Shown in pieces: positions 8,703-16,774 of a DNA stretch of 64,000 bases (position 1 is the first letter of the stretch; each line of letters begins with the position of its first letter). Source of the DNA: RPRB01 sp035543115 (GTDB lineage: Bacteria > Myxococcota > Myxococcia > Myxococcales > Myxococcaceae). The position numbers and the translations under genes are program-made. Location of the stretch: assembly GCA_035543115.1 (NCBI GenBank), contig DATKKF010000078.1:1-64000 (forward strand), in the 5' to 3' direction. The notes beneath the pieces were generated by a model. It did no database searches and was not told the origin of the DNA. It worked only from the letters and a program-made list of their open reading frames with translations.

Positions 8703-9035
8703 TCAGGTCAGCAGCTTCCCGAGCTTCATCGCCAGGCCCATATCCATGGGCTTGAACTTCAGCTTCCCCTGCATCGCCGCCATCTGCGCGTTGAGCTGCT
8801 TGTGGCGAATCTTCAGGAAGTCCTGGTCGCTCACCGTGACCGTCATCTTCGGCGTGCCCTCGGCGCCGCTCTTCACCCAGTCGGAGCTCTTCGTGGTGTC
8901 CAGGGTCCAGGTCCCGCCCTGGTCACCGGTGATGACGAAGTGGACGACCGCGTTCATCTCCTTCGCCAGCTCGGGCTTCGCCGACAAGAGCTCGGGGATG
9001 TGCTGCTCGAGGATGGTCTTCGGGGTATCGGACAT
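8703..9035 (-). CDS. SCP2 sterol-binding domain protein
   Basis: 110 residues, a stand-alone sterol carrier protein-2 fold. It begins SDTPKTILEQHIPELLSAK and has the domain's beta sheet (AVVHFVITGDQGGTWTLD, KMTVTVSDQDFLKI) and C-terminal QGKLKFKPMDMGLAMKLGKLL. Such proteins bind fatty acids, acyl-CoAs or sterols in a hydrophobic tunnel and are thought to shuttle them. Start at 9035 is supported by an AGGAGG about 10 bases upstream. It is the first gene of a probable SCP2-CoA transferase unit, followed on the same strand by the acyl-CoA dehydrogenase, and has its own upstream palindrome at 9060-9077. Confidence 0.88.
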   Translation of the reverse strand: MSDTPKTILEQHIPELLSAKPELAKEMNAVVHFVITGDQGGTWTLDTTKSSDWVKSGAEGTPKMTVTVSDQDFLKIRHKQLNAQMAAMQGKLKFKPMDMGLAMKLGKLLT

Positions 9036-9059
9036 GTGCCGCCTCCTACGGGGGCTCGC

Positions 9060-9077
9060 GCTGACTCGCGAATCAAC
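9060..9077. promoter_or_regulatory. Palindromic operator candidate upstream of the SCP2 gene
   Basis: GCTGACTCGCGAATCAAC contains TGACTC-GC-GAATCA, an imperfect palindrome identical outside two spacer bases to the site at 7391-7408. It starts 25 bp upstream of the SCP2 start codon. Two copies of a 12-position core before two lipid genes in 1.7 kb suggest one trans-acting regulator, but this rests on two sites only. Confidence 0.5.
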
Positions 9078-9114
9078 AGGCGCGCCGGACCGTAGCGACC
9101 GGCCACGCGACGCG

Positions 9115-9312
9115 TCAAGGCGTCTTCGAAGGCAACGCCCAGCGGACCACCATGAGCCGCAAGGTGAGCCAGCCGTCCATCACCGGCATCATCGGTCCAG
9201 CAGCATCAGGGCGGGGAGGCCCTGCTCGGGCCGCTGGAGCGACTCGCGCCCGTTGCACGTCGCATCGAGGATGTCCCCCTCGTCGTCCGACGACCAGCAC
9301 CCGCCGCACCAC
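9115..9312 (-). pseudogene. Decayed response-regulator receiver domain
   Basis: No intact ORF, but reading the minus strand with two compensating shifts restores a REC-domain core. It starts VVRRVLVV from 9312, then a one-base insertion moves the frame to DDEGDILDA, followed by NGRESLQ and PALMLLD. A one-base deletion then restores the first frame at MMPVMDGW (9169-9192). The acidic pocket (DDE), the phospho-acceptor-like LLD and the PVMDGW loop are recognisable, but roughly 16 residues between DILDA and NGRES are missing and the C-terminal half is gone. A strong GAGGAGG precedes the old start. It is a remnant of a CheY/OmpR-type regulator and almost certainly non-functional. Confidence 0.7.
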
Positions 9313-9412
9313 GTCCTCCTCCTCGTGCCTCCAGGCCCTGCCGCGGTCAGGCGCTTGCGCCACGGGGAGGGATGGTGTCTACCCTTCTGCTGTCCCACCA
9401 CAAGGTTGGTCT

Positions 9413-9655
9413 ATGTTCGGTCTCAAGATGGGTGAGCTGCTGATCATCTTCCTGGTCATTCTGGTGCTCTTCGGAGGCACCAAGCTGCCCCAGCTCGGCT
9501 CGTCGCTCGGCCAGGCCATCCGGAACTTCAAGAAGGGATTCGGCGGAGAAGCAGACGCCGGCGATGCCCACCGCCAGGACACGCTCAGCACCGGCGGCCC
9601 GGACGCGAACAAGACCGGGCCCCGGTCCCCCGCTTCGGCCAGCAAGGACTCCTGA
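9413..9655 (+). CDS. tatA: Sec-independent translocase subunit TatA
   Basis: 80 residues. A short N-terminal TM helix (MGELLIIFLVILVLFGG) is followed by the hinge and amphipathic helix (TKLPQLGSSLGQAIRNFKKGFGGE) and a polar disordered tail, the classic TatA layout. It forms the pore-like ring that moves folded proteins across the inner membrane together with TatC, which is not in this window. Start ATG 9413 gives the family length and the expected MFGLKMGELL N-terminus. The HiPIP at about 27.2 kb carries a twin-arginine signal and is a plausible client. Confidence 0.95.
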   Translation: MFGLKMGELLIIFLVILVLFGGTKLPQLGSSLGQAIRNFKKGFGGEADAGDAHRQDTLSTGGPDANKTGPRSPASASKDS

Positions 9656-9692
9656 GCCGTCGCCAGCGCCTGCTCCCGGCGCGAGCCGAGCG

Positions 9693-11552
9693 TCAGTCCG
9701 CGATCGTCTCGCCGTCGTACAGCCCGTCGAGGATGCTCTGGTAGCGCTGGGTGCAGGCCTTCCGTTTCACCTTGAGGGTCGGGGTCAGGTCGCCGGCCTC
9801 CTGCGTGAAGTCGTGGTCCATCACGTGGAAGCGCTTGAGCTGGTTGTAGGGCGGCTCGTGCGCGTTGAGCGTGTCCAACACCTTCTGCACCGCAGCGACG
9901 ATCTCCGGCCGCGCGGCCACCTCGGCGTACGTGGCCGGCGGGGGGATGCCCGCCTCCTGGAGCACCTTCCGCGCCGACTCCTCGCTCACCGCGATCAGCA
10001 CCGAGAGATACTTCCGCTTGTCGCCATACACCATGGCCTGGCTGATCAGCGGGAAGGTCTTCAGGCTGTTCTCGAGGTTCTGCGGGGCGATGTTCTTTCC
10101 GCCGGCGGTGACGATGATGTCCTTCTTCCGGTCGGTGATCCTCACGAAGCCCACGGGATCGATCTCTCCGATGTCGCCCGAGTGCAGCCACCCGTCCGGC
10201 TCGAGGATCTCCCGGGTCGCCTCGGGGGCGTTGAAGTAGCCCTTCATCACGTTGGGCCCACGGATGAGGATCTCGCCGTCCGAGGCGATCTTCACCTCGC
10301 AGCCCGGCATCGGCGGCCCCACCGTCCCGATCCGCGCCCGGCCCGGCGGATTCACCGTCGCCCCGCCGGTGGTCTCGGTGAGGCCGTAGCCCTCGAGCAC
10401 CTCGAAGCCGAGCATCTCGAAGAAGAAGGCGATCTTCCTCGAGAGCGGTGCGCCACCCGAGACGAACAGGCGCATCTTGCCGCCGAGCTTCTGGTCCAGC
10501 GTGGCCTTCACCTTGCTGAACACCAGCTTCTTGGCCAGGGTCAGCGAGAGCGAGTCGTAGCTCCGCCCCTGCAGCCGCGCGTCGACCGACTCCTCGAACA
10601 GCCGCATCGCCCAGCGGAACAGCTTCCCCGCCACCCCGGGCTTGGAGGTGCCCCCCGAGACCACGGCGTTGTAGATCTTCTCGAAGATCCGCGGCACCGC
10701 GGGAAGGATCGTCGGCGAGGTCTCGCCGATGTCCGCGAGCAGGGTGTCGGTGCTCTGGGCGAAGATCATCCGGTAGCTCAAGCCCACCCAGGCCGCCTTC
10801 ACGTCCTGCGCGAAGCTGTGCGCCAGGGGGAGGAAGAGCATCACCGCGTCGTCCGCACGGAGGACCTGGAGCGTGGTGAGCGCCCTGGCCTCGAACCCCA
10901 GGTTGCCATGCGTCAGCATCACACCCTTGGGGGCGCCGGTGGTCCCGGAGGTGTAGATGAAGCAGCAGGGGTCGTCCATCCGCAGCGCGGCGACCCGTTC
11001 CTCGAACTTCCGGGGGGCCTTCTGATCGAGGGCCGTGCCCTCGGCGAGGAGCTCGGCCATCGAGACCTCGGCGCCCGTCCCCTCCTCCTCCATGGTGATC
11101 ACCGTCCGGATCGACGGGCACTCGCCGAGGATGGAACGGGCCCGGGCGAATCGCCCGGGCTGCTTCCCGGCGCTCCGGTCGTGGTCGACGAAGAGCATCA
11201 CCGAGCCGGAGTGCTGCAGGACGTACTTCACCTCGTCCGGCATGTTCGAGGCGTAGATGGGAACGGTGATCGCCCGCGCGGCGCAGATCGCCATGTCCAC
11301 CACGCACCAGGTGAGCGAGCTGTCGGCGAAGATGGCCACCCGGTCGCCGGGCTGGATGCCGCGCGCCACCAGCGCGGCCGAGAGGTGACGGACGTCACCG
11401 AGGATGGTCTCCCAGTCGACGTGGGTCCACTTGCCGAACTTCTTGTGGGTTGCCGCCTCCTGCTTGGGCGTCCGCGCCGCTCGCTCCTGGAGGAGGTGGA
11501 GCAGCGTTCCGCCCGCCGACGGCGGGCTCGCCACCTGGCTCTCCGCTCTCAT
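9693..11552 (-). CDS. Long-chain acyl-CoA synthetase (AMP-forming, FadD15/FAA-like)
   Basis: 619 residues. Activates fatty acids to acyl-CoA through an acyl-adenylate. ANL-family motifs in order: ATP-binding P-loop YTSGTTGAPKGV, the A5 motif EGYGLTETTGG, the A7-A8 region HSGDIGEIDPVGFVRITDRKKD, and the catalytic A10 Lys in TPTLKVKRKACTQ near the C-terminus. Length about 600 with the motif TAGGKNIAPQ marks the long-chain class rather than acetyl-CoA or medium-chain ligases. Its ATG overlaps the stop of the upstream TPR gene by ATGA, so the two are translationally coupled. It converges on tatA. Likely feeds acyl-CoA to the dehydrogenase region at 6-9 kb. Confidence 0.94.
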   Translation of the reverse strand: MRAESQVASPPSAGGTLLHLLQERAARTPKQEAATHKKFGKWTHVDWETILGDVRHLSAALVARGIQPGDRVAIFADSSLTWCVVDMAICAARAITVPIYASNMPDEVKYVLQHSGSVMLFVDHDRSAGKQPGRFARARSILGECPSIRTVITMEEEGTGAEVSMAELLAEGTALDQKAPRKFEERVAALRMDDPCCFIYTSGTTGAPKGVMLTHGNLGFEARALTTLQVLRADDAVMLFLPLAHSFAQDVKAAWVGLSYRMIFAQSTDTLLADIGETSPTILPAVPRIFEKIYNAVVSGGTSKPGVAGKLFRWAMRLFEESVDARLQGRSYDSLSLTLAKKLVFSKVKATLDQKLGGKMRLFVSGGAPLSRKIAFFFEMLGFEVLEGYGLTETTGGATVNPPGRARIGTVGPPMPGCEVKIASDGEILIRGPNVMKGYFNAPEATREILEPDGWLHSGDIGEIDPVGFVRITDRKKDIIVTAGGKNIAPQNLENSLKTFPLISQAMVYGDKRKYLSVLIAVSEESARKVLQEAGIPPPATYAEVAARPEIVAAVQKVLDTLNAHEPPYNQLKRFHVMDHDFTQEAGDLTPTLKVKRKACTQRYQSILDGLYDGETIAD

Positions 11553-12325
11553 CGTGCGCCCTCCTTGTCCATCTGGGCGGCGATCTTCCGCGCGATGGAC
11601 TTGACCCGCGCTTCCTCGGCCGGGTCGTCCGGGATGTGGCCTTCCTCCACCTTCGCCAGCTGTGCCCGTGCGCCGGCGACGTCACCGTCGCGCCAGAGCG
11701 TCTCCGCGAGCCAGGCCGTCGCCCGGAGATTGTTCGGATTCACGGCCAGCGCCTTGCGGTACCAGGTGGCCGACTTGCCGAGGTTCCGCTTCGGCCAGGG
11801 CAGCTCGAAGTAGTACCGGCCCTTGGCGATGAGCGGCATCTCCTTCTGGAACCTCGGGTCGATCTCGATCGCCTTGTCCAGCCGCTCGTTGAACTTGCTC
11901 TCCAGGCCCTCGCCGAGCGCCTTGAGAATCCCGACCGCCTGGCTGTAGATGCCGATGCCCGCCGCCGCGTAGTAGTGCCCGCCGACCCACGCGGGCTTCG
12001 CCTTCGCCATCCGGTCGCCCACCTCCCAGACGTCGCGGCCGAGCTTCTGCTTCCGGTCGTTGTTCTCCTCGCCGTCGCCGACCCAGAGGGTGGCGCGGGC
12101 GAGCCGGAACATTCGCTCCACGTCGTCGGGCTTCGCTGCCACCGCCGCCTGGGCCTGGCGGATGGCCTCCTCGGCCTTCGCGGGGTCGCCCCGCTCGCTC
12201 CACAGCGCATCGAGTGCGGCCAAGGTGGGGTCACCCGACGTCGAGGGACTTCCAGCGTCTGCACCGTCGGCGGCGAGACACACGGCCGGACAGATCAGGA
12301 AGAACGATAGACAGGTCCACCGCAT
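11549..12325 (-). CDS. Exported TPR-like protein
   Basis: 258 residues from ATG 12325. An N-terminal signal (MRWTCLSFFLICPAVCLA) is followed by TPR-like helical repeats: PAKAEEAIRQAQAAVAAKPD, a long middle with RDVWEVGDRMAKAKPAW, and AVNPNNLRATAWLAETLWRDGD. The ORF extends 13 codons further upstream but with no signal-like start, so 12325 is preferred. It overlaps the acyl-CoA ligase start by 4 bp, which suggests co-expression. Its role is unknown; a periplasmic scaffold is inferred from the signal and the TPRs. Confidence 0.7.
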   Translation of the reverse strand: MRWTCLSFFLICPAVCLAADGADAGSPSTSGDPTLAALDALWSERGDPAKAEEAIRQAQAAVAAKPDDVERMFRLARATLWVGDGEENNDRKQKLGRDVWEVGDRMAKAKPAWVGGHYYAAAGIGIYSQAVGILKALGEGLESKFNERLDKAIEIDPRFQKEMPLIAKGRYYFELPWPKRNLGKSATWYRKALAVNPNNLRATAWLAETLWRDGDVAGARAQLAKVEEGHIPDDPAEEARVKSIARKIAAQMDKEGAR

Positions 12326-12442
12326 GGAACGGCCCGCGTAACACGCGGCCGTCGGGGGTCGCAAGGAAGCACCGGCGCGCTGGCGCGCTGCGTCAGCCCC
12401 GCGCGAAGCCCGGAAGGACGGAGCCCGCGCCGGGGTGAGTGC

Positions 12443-13186
12443 TCAGGCTGCGTCGGCCTCGGCCGGCGTGTCGAGCTGCTCCTCGTCCTGGTTGAACGCC
12501 GAGAGGTACCGGGCGAGGAAGTGCTTCGTCTTCAGCTCGACCTGCCGGACGCGCTCACGGCTGACGCCCCAGCGCTGACCGAGCTCCTCCAGGGTACGCG
12601 GCTTGTCCTGCGTCAGCCGCTCCTGGACGATGTCCCAGCCGAGGTCGCCGATGCGCTTGCGCACCTTGGCGAGCGCCTCCTGCACGTCAGCATCCTGCTC
12701 CCGACCGAGGAAGGTCTCCTGGGGCCCGGCGCTGGGCTCCTCGAGGCGGTCGAGGAAGGTGGTGTCGCCGTCGTCGTCGATGGCAGTGTCGAGGCTGAAG
12801 TCGACCATCGACCCGCGCTCGGACTCGCCGCCGCGCACCTGGCTACGGTTGTCCTTGAGGTACCGGGTGATGTACGCGCGGATCCACCACACCGCGTAGG
12901 TGGCGAACCGGACGTTCTTCTTCGGGTCGAAGTGCTCGATGGCCTTCATCAGGCCGACGTTGCCTTCCTGGACGAGGTCATCCAGCCGGGCGCCGCGGTG
13001 AGCGAACTTCTTGGCGACCGCGACGACGAACGGGAGGTTCGAGAGCGCGAGGATGTCGCGGGCGGAGGCGTCGCCCTTCCGGGCGCGCCGGGCGAGCTCG
13101 TATTCCTGCTCGCGAGTGAGCTGAGGACGACCGCCAATCTGGCGGAGGTACGAGGAAAGACTTTCGGAACGGGCTGCTGAGGGCAT
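12443..13186 (-). CDS. RpoH-like alternative sigma factor
   Basis: 247-residue group 3 sigma-70 family protein. Region 1.2/2.1 shows QLTREQEYELARRARKGD. Region 2 has DLVQEGNVGLMKAIEHFDP and FATYAVWWIRAYITRYL. Region 4.2 is a helix-turn-helix, LGQRWGVSRERVRQVELK. The size and the DPKK-VRFATYAVWWIR signature match the RpoH branch, which in myxobacteria includes sigma factors of development and stress (established knowledge). Start ATG 13186 has a perfect AAAGGAGG. Its leader holds a run of ten C within a small hairpin. It is followed by the TPR/acyl-CoA ligase genes about 117 bp downstream, without a clear terminator. Target regulon not visible. Confidence 0.88.
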   Translation of the reverse strand: MPSAARSESLSSYLRQIGGRPQLTREQEYELARRARKGDASARDILALSNLPFVVAVAKKFAHRGARLDDLVQEGNVGLMKAIEHFDPKKNVRFATYAVWWIRAYITRYLKDNRSQVRGGESERGSMVDFSLDTAIDDDGDTTFLDRLEEPSAGPQETFLGREQDADVQEALAKVRKRIGDLGWDIVQERLTQDKPRTLEELGQRWGVSRERVRQVELKTKHFLARYLSAFNQDEEQLDTPAEADAA

Positions 13187-13545
13187 GTCTCAAACCTCCT
13201 TTCGTCGGATTTGCTGGAATGATTCGGACCCGGGGGGGGGGCGGGTCTTCAGGGGCACCTGTTGGACGCTCGAGGGGCTCGAGGGTTTCGCCGCGCCGCA
13301 ACAGCCAGGAACCTGGTCATTCTTCCTGCTTACGCAAGGAATCGGCTTCGCTTGCGCCCCTCCTGGGCGGCGGCAGGGCGGGTCCCTGTAGGACCGCGGA
13401 ACCGCTCGGAATATTCCATCGGCCGGTGACCCGGACGAGTCCTCCGAGACGGTCCGGGAGCGGAGCGACGTCCGCACCGAGACGCCCGGAGCCGGCCCCG
13501 GGGCGAGTTCTCCGAGATGCTGGAGGAGGAGGGGGACTGGTCTTT
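13187..13545. other. Intergenic leader of the sigma factor gene with a G10/C10 tract
   Basis: 359 bp without a gene. Ten consecutive G on the plus strand (13232-13241) are flanked by GACCC and GGGTC (13227-13247), giving a hairpin with a C-rich loop 41-61 nt upstream of the sigma start. The rest has mixed composition with no ORF of coding quality and no convincing sigma-70 promoter that I could place. The homopolymer length is worth checking as a possible variable tract. Confidence 0.6.
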
Positions 13546-14940
13546 TCAGTCCGGCAGGAACTTGCCCGGGTTCAGGAATTCCTCGGGATCGAACACGTGC
13601 TTGAGCTTCCGCTGGAGCGCCAGGACGCCGGGCGACTGCTCGAGCGGCAGCAGGTCACGCTTGGCGAGGCCGATTCCATGCTCGCCGGTGATGGTTCCCC
13701 CGAGCTCGATGGCCACAACAGCCATCTGCCGGAGCGCCTCGTCCACCTTGGGCCGGTCGTCCGCGGAGTCGAAGAGAACGTTGGCGTGGAGGTTCCCATC
13801 GCCGGCGTGGCCGTAGGTCGCCACGGTGAGGCCGAGCGCCTGCCCAATGGCCTTGCACCGGTCGATCATCTCAGGGATCTGCGAGCGGGGGACCACCATG
13901 TCCTCCGACAGCTTGTGCTTGGCGAGACCCCTCAGTGCGATGCTCACGGTCCGTCGCGCGGCCCAGAGCTTCTCCCGCTGCCCCTCATCCTGCGCGAGCC
14001 AGGTCTCCTTCGCCCCATGCTGCTCGGCGATCTCCCCGATGCGCGCCAGCTCCCCGAACACCGCCTCGGGCACGTTTCCGTCCACCTCGGCCAGCACGCA
14101 GGCCCCGGTCCCGGGCGGGAAGTTGAACCCCTTGCCATCCACCGCCTTCACCGCGAGGTCGTCCATCAGCTCGAGCGTGCGCGGGAGCACGCCCGCGGCC
14201 AGCACCGCGCTCACCGCCCGCGCCGCCGCTCGCACGTCGGAGAAGACGAGGAGGGCAGTCTGGACCTCGCGGGGGAGCGGGAGGAGCTGCAGGGTGATCT
14301 CGGTGGCGATACCCAGCGTGCCCTCGCTGCCGACGAGCAGCCCGACCAGGTCGTACCCGGCCACGCCCTTGATCGTTCGGCGTCCGACCCGGAGCACCTC
14401 GCCGTCGGGCATCACCCACTCCATCCCCAGCACGTAGTCCCGGGTGACGCCGTACTTCAGTGCGCGGGGCCCGCCCGCGTTCTCGGCGATGTTGCCCCCC
14501 AGGGTGCACCACTCCCAGGAGTTGGGGTCGGGCGGGTAGAACAGTCCCTTCGCCTCGACTGCCTTCATCAGATCGCCGGTGACAACCCCCGGCTCCACCA
14601 CCGCGACCAGGTCCTCGCTGGAGATGGACCGGATGGCGTTCATCCGCTCCACGCTGAGGACCACGCCTCCGTGGAGCGGCATCGACCCACCGCTCTTCCC
14701 ACTCCGCGCCCCGCACGGCGTGACCGGCACCCGGTGCTGGCGGGCGATCTTCAGGGCGGCCGAGACCTCCGCCGTGGTCCGGGGCAGCACCACGAGGTCC
14801 GCCGGCGTCGTCCCGAGGTCCGACTCGTCGCGGCCGTAGTCGGAGAGCGCGTCGGGATCGGTCTTCAGCGCCGACGACCCGAGCGCCTCGACCAGGGCGG
14901 CACGGCAGGACTCCAGCTGCTGCTTGGAAGCACGGTTCAT
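13546..14940 (-). CDS. FAD-binding oxidase, GlcD/D-lactate dehydrogenase type
   Basis: 464 residues. VAO/PCMH-type FAD-binding fold: PCGARSGKSGGSMPLHGGV binds the FAD pyrophosphate, and TLGGNIAENAGGPRALKYG and GLLVGSEGTLGI follow. The C-terminal cap domain ends with GHAGDGNLHANVL and TGEHGIGLAKRDLL, shared by glycolate oxidase GlcD and D-lactate/D-2-hydroxyglutarate dehydrogenases. Probable role: oxidation of a D-2-hydroxyacid to a 2-oxoacid. No GlcE or GlcF partner is adjacent, so a single-subunit D-lactate-type enzyme is likelier. Its ATG overlaps the SDR stop (ATGA), so it is the last gene of the queD-folE-SDR operon. Confidence 0.92.
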   Translation of the reverse strand: MNRASKQQLESCRAALVEALGSSALKTDPDALSDYGRDESDLGTTPADLVVLPRTTAEVSAALKIARQHRVPVTPCGARSGKSGGSMPLHGGVVLSVERMNAIRSISSEDLVAVVEPGVVTGDLMKAVEAKGLFYPPDPNSWEWCTLGGNIAENAGGPRALKYGVTRDYVLGMEWVMPDGEVLRVGRRTIKGVAGYDLVGLLVGSEGTLGIATEITLQLLPLPREVQTALLVFSDVRAAARAVSAVLAAGVLPRTLELMDDLAVKAVDGKGFNFPPGTGACVLAEVDGNVPEAVFGELARIGEIAEQHGAKETWLAQDEGQREKLWAARRTVSIALRGLAKHKLSEDMVVPRSQIPEMIDRCKAIGQALGLTVATYGHAGDGNLHANVLFDSADDRPKVDEALRQMAVVAIELGGTITGEHGIGLAKRDLLPLEQSPGVLALQRKLKHVFDPEEFLNPGKFLPD

Positions 14941-15632
14941 CCGAACATCTCCACCAGGCTCCCGCTCATCGCCAGCGGGGCCTCCGCACACAGGAAGGTC
15001 ACCACCCGCGCCACCTCCGCCGACGTCATGTCGGGCTTCCAGCCGGAGCCCTTCAGCATGTCGGTGTCGGTGCTGCCGGGGAGCACGGCGGCGACGAGCA
15101 CGTTTCGCTCCTTCACCTCGGCGGCGAGCGCCTGGGTGAAGCCATTGAGCCCCCACTTGCTCGCGCAGTACGCCGCCATCCCCGGCGTCCCGAGCCGGCT
15201 GCTGATCGACGAGACGTTCACCACCCTGCCCCAGCGTCGCTCGGCCATCCCCGGGACGCACCGCCGGGCGAGGTAGAAGGGCCCGTTCAGGTTGACGGCG
15301 AGCACACGGTCCCAGTCGGCGTCGCTCATCTCCGCCACCGGCCGGCGCAGCGCGACCCCCGCGTCGTTCACCAGGACGTCCACCGGTCCGAGCCCCCGCT
15401 CCACCTCTGCCACGGCCTGGTCCACGGCGCGGACGTCCGCCACGTCGGCGGCGACGGCCAGAGCCCGGGCTCCGCGCGCCCGGAGCGCATCGGCCACCGC
15501 GAGGCTGCCGGGCTCGGTCGTGGAGAGGACGGCCACCGCCGCACCGGCCGCCGCCAGCTGCTCGGCCACCGCCCGGCCGATGCCGCGGGAACCGCCGGTC
15601 ACCAGGGCGATCCGTCCTCCGAGGCTGCTCAC
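14937..15632 (-). CDS. Short-chain dehydrogenase/reductase (FabG-like)
   Basis: 231 residues from GTG 15632, which overlaps the folE stop as GTGA. Rossmann motif ALVTGGSRGIGRAV, NAG-like motif VNDAGVA, catalytic Ser in NVSSISSRLG and YCASK as the Tyr-x-x-x-Lys pair, all in classical SDR order. The C-terminus is TFLCAEAPLAMSG. NAD(P)(H)-dependent; substrate unknown. Being coupled to folE and near queD, it could be a sepiapterin- or pterin-reductase-like enzyme. FabG-like oxidoreductases of other function look just as similar, so this is only an inference from context. Confidence 0.9.
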   Translation of the reverse strand: MSSLGGRIALVTGGSRGIGRAVAEQLAAAGAAVAVLSTTEPGSLAVADALRARGARALAVAADVADVRAVDQAVAEVERGLGPVDVLVNDAGVALRRPVAEMSDADWDRVLAVNLNGPFYLARRCVPGMAERRWGRVVNVSSISSRLGTPGMAAYCASKWGLNGFTQALAAEVKERNVLVAAVLPGSTDTDMLKGSGWKPDMTSAEVARVVTFLCAEAPLAMSGSLVEMFG

Positions 15633-16195
15633 CAGGCCGCTCCCGCGGCCGCGATGCGAGCCCACAGCTCGCGCCGGAGCATCCCGTCCTTGCGCAGCAG
15701 GCCCTCATGGGCCTCGGCGTGGGTCACCGCGTCCCGCTGCTCCTCGCCGCGCACCCGCAAGCAGGCCTGGTGCGCCTCGATGATGCAGGCGGCGCCGGGG
15801 CTCTCCAGCCCACGGGCGAGCGAGCGGGCCACGCCCCGCGCCAGGTGTTCCTGGAGGATGAGCCGGTGGGCCCAGGCATCGAGCAGGGCTGCGATCCGCC
15901 CGAACCCCACCACGAACGCGCCGGGGACGTAGGCGATGTGCGCCCGTCCTTCGACCGGAAGGAGGTGGTGGGGGCACATCGAGTGGAAGCGCAGCCCGGT
16001 GACCACCACCAGCTCGCCGCGGGAGCCCTCCGGGACGGGGATGCGCTCGGCGAGCACCGTGTCCGGGTCGCGGGCGTAGCCGTCGAGGAAGTGCTCGGCC
16101 CAGGCCTCGGCCACGCGGGACGGGGTGTCTCGGAGCTCGGGGTCGTCGGGCGGCAGGCCGGAGGCCTCGAGGAAGGCCTGCACCGCGCGGCGCAT
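15629..16195 (-). CDS. folE: GTP cyclohydrolase I
   Basis: 188 residues. Converts GTP to 7,8-dihydroneopterin triphosphate, precursor of folate, queuosine and tetrahydrobiopterin. The family pattern is clear: GLPPDDPELRDTPSRVAEAW, then FHSMCPHHLLPVEGRAHIAYVPG with the zinc Cys-His residues, and EAHQACLRVRG giving the third zinc Cys. ATG 16195 is the only usable start after the queD stop at 16231 and leaves a 35-bp gap. The 3' end overlaps the SDR start. Position between queD and the SDR suggests supply of the queuosine intermediate. Confidence 0.95.
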   Translation of the reverse strand: MRRAVQAFLEASGLPPDDPELRDTPSRVAEAWAEHFLDGYARDPDTVLAERIPVPEGSRGELVVVTGLRFHSMCPHHLLPVEGRAHIAYVPGAFVVGFGRIAALLDAWAHRLILQEHLARGVARSLARGLESPGAACIIEAHQACLRVRGEEQRDAVTHAEAHEGLLRKDGMLRRELWARIAAAGAAW

Positions 16196-16230
16196 CGCCT
16201 CGAGGTCCGGCGCCTGGCTGGCGCGCCGGG

Positions 16231-16584
16231 CTAGTCCGCGCTGTACGTGACGCAGTACTCGGGCGTTTCCCACAGGCGGAGCTCCTTGAGCTGGGGAAGC
16301 TGCGGCTTCAGCCGATCCCAGATCCAGACGATCACGTTCTCCGCGGTGGGGTTGTCGAGGAAGTCGTTCAGGGTGTGGTGATCGCACTGGTTGAGCGCGA
16401 GCTCCCACGCCTTCTTCCGGATCTCCTCGAAGTCGATGATCATCCCGTCGCGCGGATTCGGCTTGCCGGTCACCACGACCTGCAGCTTGTAGTTGTGCCC
16501 GTGCATCCGGAAGCAAGGGCCGTCGTAATAGGGCAGCCGGTGCGCGGCGCAGAAGTGGAAGTCGACCGAGAGGTCCATCGGCAT
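16231..16584 (-). CDS. queD: 6-carboxy-tetrahydropterin synthase (QueD/PTPS family)
   Basis: 117 residues. Acts on dihydroneopterin triphosphate in queuosine biosynthesis. Zinc His ligands are FCAAHRL and MHGHNYK, and the catalytic Cys is in DGPCFRMHGH, spaced Cys-x3-HGH as in QueD, not Cys-x5-HGH as in animal 6-pyruvoyl-tetrahydropterin synthase. NPTAENVIVWIW and the terminal ETPEYCVTY are typical. First gene of the operon with folE, the SDR and the FAD oxidase. About 190 bp separate it from the MocR gene, which is transcribed in the same direction. Confidence 0.93.
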   Translation of the reverse strand: MPMDLSVDFHFCAAHRLPYYDGPCFRMHGHNYKLQVVVTGKPNPRDGMIIDFEEIRKKAWELALNQCDHHTLNDFLDNPTAENVIVWIWDRLKPQLPQLKELRLWETPEYCVTYSAD

Positions 16585-16774
16585 GGGACCGTCGTAACCC
16601 CGATCTCCCGGACCTGCAATCGCCCGGCCGCCCGCGGAAGCGGCAGCCGGAAGGCGCAGGTCCAAACTCTGGCAGGCCCGCCGGACAGCTGCCCGAGCGA
16701 GTCCATCCATTCGACACGCTCTCGCATCGGCCTGTCGCTCGGCTTCCCGCTCGGGTGACTCAGCTCGTGGCGCG

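Noticed and set aside
13219..15276. Long plus-strand ORF of 685 codons opposite the FAD oxidase and SDR genes
   Set aside because: It is the high-GC antisense shadow of real minus-strand genes; its composition is Arg/His/Gly-rich and shows no domain.
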